A stretch of DNA of 64,000 nt from Thraustochytrium sp. TN22 (Eukaryota; Sar; Bigyra; Thraustochytrida; Thraustochytriidae), in the NCBI GenBank assembly GCA_013306675.1, contig JABLUY010000045.1, positions 112,801 to 176,800 of the forward strand, read 5' to 3'. How positions within the stretch are numbered: position 1 is the first letter of the stretch; every line of letters begins with the position of its first letter. This document shows positions 59,622 through 64,000 of the stretch, in pieces. A model generated the notes under the pieces. The model was not told the DNA's origin. It ran no database searches and saw only the letters and a list, made by a program, of their open reading frames with translations. Position numbers and translations under genes: made by a program.

Positions 59622-61304
59622 CTATTCCGACGATCGCTTGCGCGCCTGTGAACCCGAGGAGCGCTTCTCGTTCATGCCGGAGTGGTGATTCGAGTTCGGG
59701 CTCGAGTCCGATGAGGCGCCGAGACTGGTCTGGTTCGCGACGGTTGAGGTCCCCTGATTCGAGGTGCCGAGGTCCTTACCCGCAGAGTCAGAGGCGCTCC
59801 CACCAGAGCCAGAGCCAGAGCCGGAGGGATCTGAGGAGGAGTCGCCATGGGTGTGGCGTTCCTGGCGCAGCTTGTCGAGGCCGATGATGTGAGACTCGTG
59901 CTCATGATCGTCGCGGCGGCGAATCTTGGAGGGCTTGCGCGTGGGAGAGTCCGTGATGAGGCTGGAAGAGCCCGAGGACCCGGACTCATCCTTGGACGAG
60001 GCCTGCGAAGTCTGTTTGGTCTCGTCCTTGCGGGCGGCTGTCGCGGCTAATGCGTGCCGCTTGCGGGACTTGCGGCGGTTGGAACCCTTGGCGAGGAGCT
60101 TGATAGCCATGTCGGGGTTCCCCATGACCTCCTGCAGGCGGGCAGAGCTCTTGATATCGGTCTGCATAAAGGCCCACACAAGGCGCTTCCGCTCGTCGTC
60201 CGAGGGGAAGTTGAACTCCGCAAAAGTCTCGCCGAAGTAGGATTCCGCCATGATGTCGACGGCAAGCGCCGCGCGCAGCTCCGTAGTAAAGGTGCCGAGG
60301 TGCTCGCTCTTGCCCTGGTTCCAGATTCGCGCCGTCCACGTTTTGTCGCGCCGATGCCATGAAACGCCGCGGTACTTGGAGCTGACGCCCTTGGCAGCAA
60401 AGCTCGCTTGCGCGGCCGCCGCAGCGTCGGGGAAGGCAAGCTTGGCAATGGAAAACTTGGTGCCGGGCGCAGCCATGCCTACCCCGGTCGGGTCGCCGTG
60501 CTGCGAGGGGTCGCGCTGCATCAGATGCTGCAGCGAGTGCATGCCCTGGTCATCAATACCAGTCTGCTGCATTTGCTGTTGCGGCTGCGGCTGTAGCATG
60601 AGCTGCTGCGGCTGCTGCTGCTGCATGCCTCCGAAGCCGCTGGGCGCGAAAAATTGCTGCATTGGCTGATTCGGCGCAGGTACGAGCATGGTCTGGCCGT
60701 TGGGGCCCTGTACCAAGGCATATCCGGGAGGCACCGAGAACTGCGCTTGCATACCGTAAGGCTGCTGCTGCTGCATCGGCTGACTGGAACTCCCCTGGTT
60801 CCTGTCCTGCTTTGATCCGTCGTCCGCGCTGCCGCCGCCATTGTTGTTGTTGTTGTTGTTGTTGTTACCGCTGCTGGTCCCGCCCTCGTTGACGCTCGGT
60901 CGTTGCTGTTGCTGTTGTTGCTGCTGCAGGAGAGCCTGGAACTGCTGCGCCAACGACCCGGACGCCGTGTCAGAGGACCCGCCAGTACCCGTCGATTTGG
61001 AATCCGAAGTGTTCTTGAAGTCCTGCTGCTGCTGCTGCTGCTGCTGCTGCATGCCTGAGCTGCTAGGGTTAATGAACTGCATGTTCTGCGAGCCCTGCTG
61101 CTGCTGCTGCTGCTGCGTGGGCTGCAGGTAGTACATGGGCTGCATCGCCTGGCCTCCAAAGGCAAACTGGCCTTGGCCCTGGCCTTGGCTTTGGCCCTGG
61201 CCTCCGACGGAGTACATATTCTGGTACATCTGCTGCTGTGGCTGCTGCTGCTGCTGCTGCTGTGACCGCGCGCCATCGCCACCGCCCATGCTGCTCATCA
61301 TCAT
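59622..61304 (-). CDS. AP2/ERF-domain DNA-binding protein with polyQ regions
   Basis: A 560-aa probable transcription regulator. Residues 1-270 are low-complexity: Gln runs, an Asn run, Gly/Gln repeats. The AP2 DNA-binding domain is at about 310-366: SKYRGVSWHRRDKTWTARIW and HLGTFTTELRAALAVDIMAE show the three strands and helix, including the YRGV and conserved Trp residues that contact DNA. A basic cluster NRRKSRKRHA (about 410) is a likely nuclear signal. The C-terminus is Ser/Asp-rich. Single AP2 domains also occur in stramenopile and other protist genomes, outside plants. The start is the first of three Met codons (MMMSSMGGGDG). Targets are unknown. Confidence 0.92.
   Translation of the reverse strand: MMMSSMGGGDGARSQQQQQQQPQQQMYQNMYSVGGQGQSQGQGQGQFAFGGQAMQPMYYLQPTQQQQQQQGSQNMQFINPSSSGMQQQQQQQQQDFKNTSDSKSTGTGGSSDTASGSLAQQFQALLQQQQQQQQRPSVNEGGTSSGNNNNNNNNNGGGSADDGSKQDRNQGSSSQPMQQQQPYGMQAQFSVPPGYALVQGPNGQTMLVPAPNQPMQQFFAPSGFGGMQQQQPQQLMLQPQPQQQMQQTGIDDQGMHSLQHLMQRDPSQHGDPTGVGMAAPGTKFSIAKLAFPDAAAAAQASFAAKGVSSKYRGVSWHRRDKTWTARIWNQGKSEHLGTFTTELRAALAVDIMAESYFGETFAEFNFPSDDERKRLVWAFMQTDIKSSARLQEVMGNPDMAIKLLAKGSNRRKSRKRHALAATAARKDETKQTSQASSKDESGSSGSSSLITDSPTRKPSKIRRRDDHEHESHIIGLDKLRQERHTHGDSSSDPSGSGSGSGGSASDSAGKDLGTSNQGTSTVANQTSLGASSDSSPNSNHHSGMNEKRSSGSQARKRSSE
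61017..61300. repeat. Coding CAG tracts of the AP2 gene
   Basis: Several short in-frame Gln runs (7-9 residues each) encoded mainly by CAG, interspersed with GQGQ repeats. Confidence 0.85.
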
Positions 61305-61543
61305 CCTTCCTCGGCCGCCAGCCGCGGCCGCCAGCCGCGATCAGCCGCGGCTCAACAGACTAAGAAAAAGACGGAGCTCGTCGGGAAGAAGTGGGGGGGG
61401 GGGGGGCCACTTGTTGAGTCGAAGCGAGGCCAAGAGTCTTGGGCGCGCGCGCTCAGGCGCAGCGCCGCTCAGGCGCAGCGCGCCGGCGCGGCGCGCGGCG
61501 CGCGGGCGCTTCCTGGTTGCGCGCTTGCTCGTTCGCTCGCTCA

Positions 61544-61571
61544 CGCGCGCGCGCGCGCGCGCGCGCGCGCG
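61544..61571. repeat. (CG)n alternating run
   Basis: About fourteen CG units, a potential Z-DNA tract, about 240 bp upstream of the AP2 gene start. Confidence 0.93.
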
Positions 61572-61725
61572 CTCGCGCAAAGGCTGCGCGGTGGTTCGGA
61601 GGGAGGCGGATGAGACAGCCTCCCTCCCGCTCGCTGGCCGGTCGCCGCCGGCCTCTGGTGGCCGCGCCGCGCTGCCGCCGCGCGGGCGCGCGGGAAGGCA
61701 GGCGCCGGCGCCGGTGTCGCCGCAC

Positions 61726-61767
61726 CGCGCCGCGCCGCGCCGCGCCGCGCCGCGCCGTGCCGCGCCG
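61726..61767. repeat. (CGCGC)n pentanucleotide array
   Basis: Eight period-5 units of CGCGC type with one CGTGC variant, about 420 bp upstream of the AP2 gene ATG. Confidence 0.93.
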
Positions 61768-62260
61768 TTTGCCGCTCGCCGCTCGCCGCTCGCCGCCGCG
61801 CTCGGTCTCGGACGCCGCGCTCGAAGCAAGTCAAACGGGGTCTGCCTTCTCTGGGCGGGCTTGGCCAGGCCGGCAGATCTGGCGACAATGGACTGCGGAA
61901 ATAGCCTCCAACATCACAACCACAGCCCACCGTGTGCTGAGGGAATTCGGGGCCTTGCGTTGGCTGCGCGGCCCCGCACACGCCCTGCTTGCGCCTAACT
62001 CCCCCACAACCTTCGCACGGAGCGTTGGCGGTGTGGGATGTCTCGTCTGCAGCGCTGATTTTGAAACATCACCACGCAGGCAGACAGAGCGCCCCTCAGC
62101 CCTGGCAGAAGGGGCTGTGGGCGCTGGGGGAGGCCAGCCCGTGCTGGCGGCCCCCGCGCCTTGAGGGCGGGCGCGCTGCAGTGGGGGGCCACCGCGGCGC
62201 ACCGGCCCTGGCGCCGCGCCCCGAAGTCAACCCGCCCTTGGCCAGCTGGCGCGGCGTCGC

Positions 62261-62320
62261 GATGCGATGCGATGCGATGCGATGCAATGCGATGCGATGC
62301 GATGCGATGCGATGCGATGC
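62261..62320. repeat. (GATGC)n pentanucleotide array
   Basis: Twelve copies of GATGC, one of them AATGC. Confidence 0.96.
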
Positions 62321-63608
62321 AAAGCCGCGCGCGCGCGTGGCGCGCCTCCCGCCGGCGCTGCGATGCGAAGCCGCCGACAGCCGGCAGCTCCGAGTCAGCG
62401 GGCTGCTGAGCTGACAAGCTCCGCAGCCACGCAGCCAGGCGCGCCTCTTCCTCCGCGCGCCGCGGCCGCTACATAGTCCTGGCCTCCAGCTCGCCGCGCC
62501 GCCACAGCCCCCGCGCTGCTCTCCCCCGCCCCCCAGCGCGTCCCCTCAGCAGGCAGGAGCGCCTCCCTCTCGCGTGGGCGGCCGCCACAGCGCGCTCTTC
62601 TCTGCCGCCTCACAGCAGCCTCGTTGCAGGCTCGCAGGCCTGCGGAGGCCCATCCTAGAGCCCGCATTCGTGCAGCCTCCATGCCCTAACGCAAACGGCC
62701 CCGCCCTCCGGCCGCGGCGTTTTCGCTGTGAGCCCGCGCGCCGCCCCCGCCGCCCCCGCCGCCCCCGCCGCCGCCGCCGCCGCTGCCAGCCTGCGAGTCG
62801 CGGGCCCGCCCGCCGCCCGCCCGCCCCGGCCTGCCCTGGGGGGCACAGCCCGTAACCGCTGTGCGCCCCGCGCCGCCCCGCCCTCCGAGTCTGCGCGTCC
62901 GCCGGCCGCCCCCCTCCTCTGGCCCCACCGCCCACGGCTCGGAGGGCGGGAGGGCGCCCCGCGCGCGCCTCCAGCCAGCCAGCCAGCCAGCCGGCCGGAG
63001 CCAGGTAAGGCAGAGGACGACCGCAGACGCCAGAGACCCGCAGCGTGTCGGTCCGCAGCGCGACCTGTAGTTGCGGGGCCTGCGGTACCTCCGCTACGAT
63101 GTGGATCAAATGTCATATCCGCAGCCACTGTGCGCACACTCGACACGGGTGAGAGGGTGTTTGACTCTGAATTGCAGCGGGGTCCGGCCTGCTTCGAGCT
63201 GCAGAACGCTGTCTCGCGAAGTCTTCCTTGGTGCCCCCCCGTTTACCACACCGACGGTGTTAGCGCGTCTCAGGTGCTTTTTTTTGGCCGGCTTCGATAC
63301 GCACTGCCGGACGTCCTTCCGCTGGCCAGTATGCCAAGGCCGACGCGGCGGGCCTCGCCTGCGTTGTTCGGGCGCGCGCCTCGGGCCTTTCAAGGCCCGT
63401 CAGCCTGAGCCCGGTCGCTGCCGCTTGCTCGGAACTTGAAGCGACTCGCGCGTTGGCGCGCATTAGGCCGCTAATTTGTCATTGGACATGATTGTAAATG
63501 AATTGCCGGTGGCGGCTCTGTGTCCCTTGCAAGACCGAGACCTGCCAGTGAGCTTGACAACCAAGTGAGTTCACCTTGACAAGTCCAAGACAAGTCCAAG
63601 GCAAGAAG

Positions 63609-63812
63609 ACGCGAGACGAGATCGAGACGACGTCGAGCGGTCTCGAGACGGTCTCGAGACGAGCCCGAGACGAATTCGAGACGAGACCGAGACGGTCCGA
63701 GACGAGTCCGAGACGGAGACGAGACGGAGACGGACCGGAGACGAGACGGAGACGAGTCGAGACGAGTCCGAGACGAGGTCGAGACGAGACGAGACGAGAC
63801 CGAGACGAGACA
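63609..63812. repeat. (GAGAC)-type degenerate minisatellite
   Basis: About 200 bp of CGAGAC-like units (GAGACGAGTCC, GAGACGGTCC, GAGACGGAGAC) with many variants. On the plus strand it is strongly purine-rich. Confidence 0.92.
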
Positions 63813-63950
63813 TTATTCCTTGCCGTTCGCCCAAGAACAGGCCCAGGCCGTGCATTCTCACAAGTTTGAGGCCGGCAGCTCCGCGCGATCGGTCAAGCAG
63901 GCGCAAGCGGACTCGAAGAGGCAGACGGCGAGCGCGGACGCGCGCCGGCA

Positions 63951-64000
<50 letters not shown>
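63951..64000. repeat. (GGC)n trinucleotide run at the window edge
   Basis: At least sixteen uninterrupted GGC units that continue to the last base. The array may extend beyond the window, or an assembly break may lie here. Confidence 0.95.

Larger units (their letters stand above)
61305..64000. other. Repeat-rich region without genes, upstream of the AP2 gene
   Basis: About 2.7 kb with no supportable gene. It holds a G run (61394-61406), an alternating CG run, three pentanucleotide-type arrays and a terminal GGC run, listed separately, plus CCG-rich sequence at 62740-62790. Open frames are composition artefacts. Confidence 0.5.

Overview
The window is nuclear DNA of a GC-rich, intron-poor unicellular eukaryote. 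Evidence for this includes N-terminal acetyltransferase C (NAA30), DNA polymerase epsilon subunit B, COX20, mitochondrial presequences, CXXC, AP2, LIM and PH domains, and a short GT-AG intron. Third codon positions are mostly G or C, and low-complexity and tandem repeats fill the spaces between genes. The C-terminal half of the complex I 75-kDa subunit (Nad11/NDUFS1) is a separate nuclear gene with its own mitochondrial presequence. Separate nuclear genes for this half are known in several stramenopiles. Together with the AP2 regulator and the few introns, this makes a stramenopile my best guess, for example a labyrinthulomycete or an ochrophyte. That placement is an inference. No plastid gene, rRNA or tRNA was found.

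Layout. 0-5 kb: NAA30 (+) converges on a SEC14-PH-PH lipid-binding protein (-), with a 14-bp minisatellite between them. 7.1-9.4 kb: a decayed transposon whose broken reading frame combines a YqaJ-type nuclease with a PiggyBac-like C-terminal region. It has candidate terminal inverted repeats and matching ATAA flanks. 9.8-11.7 kb: a polyglutamine protein. 16-25.5 kb: a methyltransferase, the split Nad11 half, a coiled-coil protein divergent from a membrane protein, and a polyQ protein with a CXXC zinc finger. 25.5-33.4 kb: nearly 8 kb with no supportable gene. 33.4-45.4 kb: a very large EF-hand/WD40 protein (probably with a missed 72-bp intron and extra C-terminus), a two-domain voltage-gated cation channel with EF-hands, and POLE2. 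45.8-61.3 kb: an NTF2/SnoaL-like protein, a Sel1-repeat protein, a PH-LIM protein, an organellar DEAD-box helicase, COX20, a WD40-like protein, a small coiled-coil ORF, an organellar Der/EngA GTPase and a polyQ AP2 regulator. 61.3-64 kb: repeats only.

The genes do not form one pathway. Recurring themes are mitochondrial function (Nad11 C-half, COX20, and probably the helicase and Der), Ca2+ or voltage signalling (channel, EF-hand/WD40 protein) and polyQ nuclear regulators (three). Five neighbouring pairs are divergent; three of these are separated by only 280-420 bp and probably share promoters. The most unusual items are the YqaJ/PiggyBac element, the split Nad11 half, the apparently reversed PH halves in the LIM protein, and pentanucleotide arrays that recur upstream of start codons.
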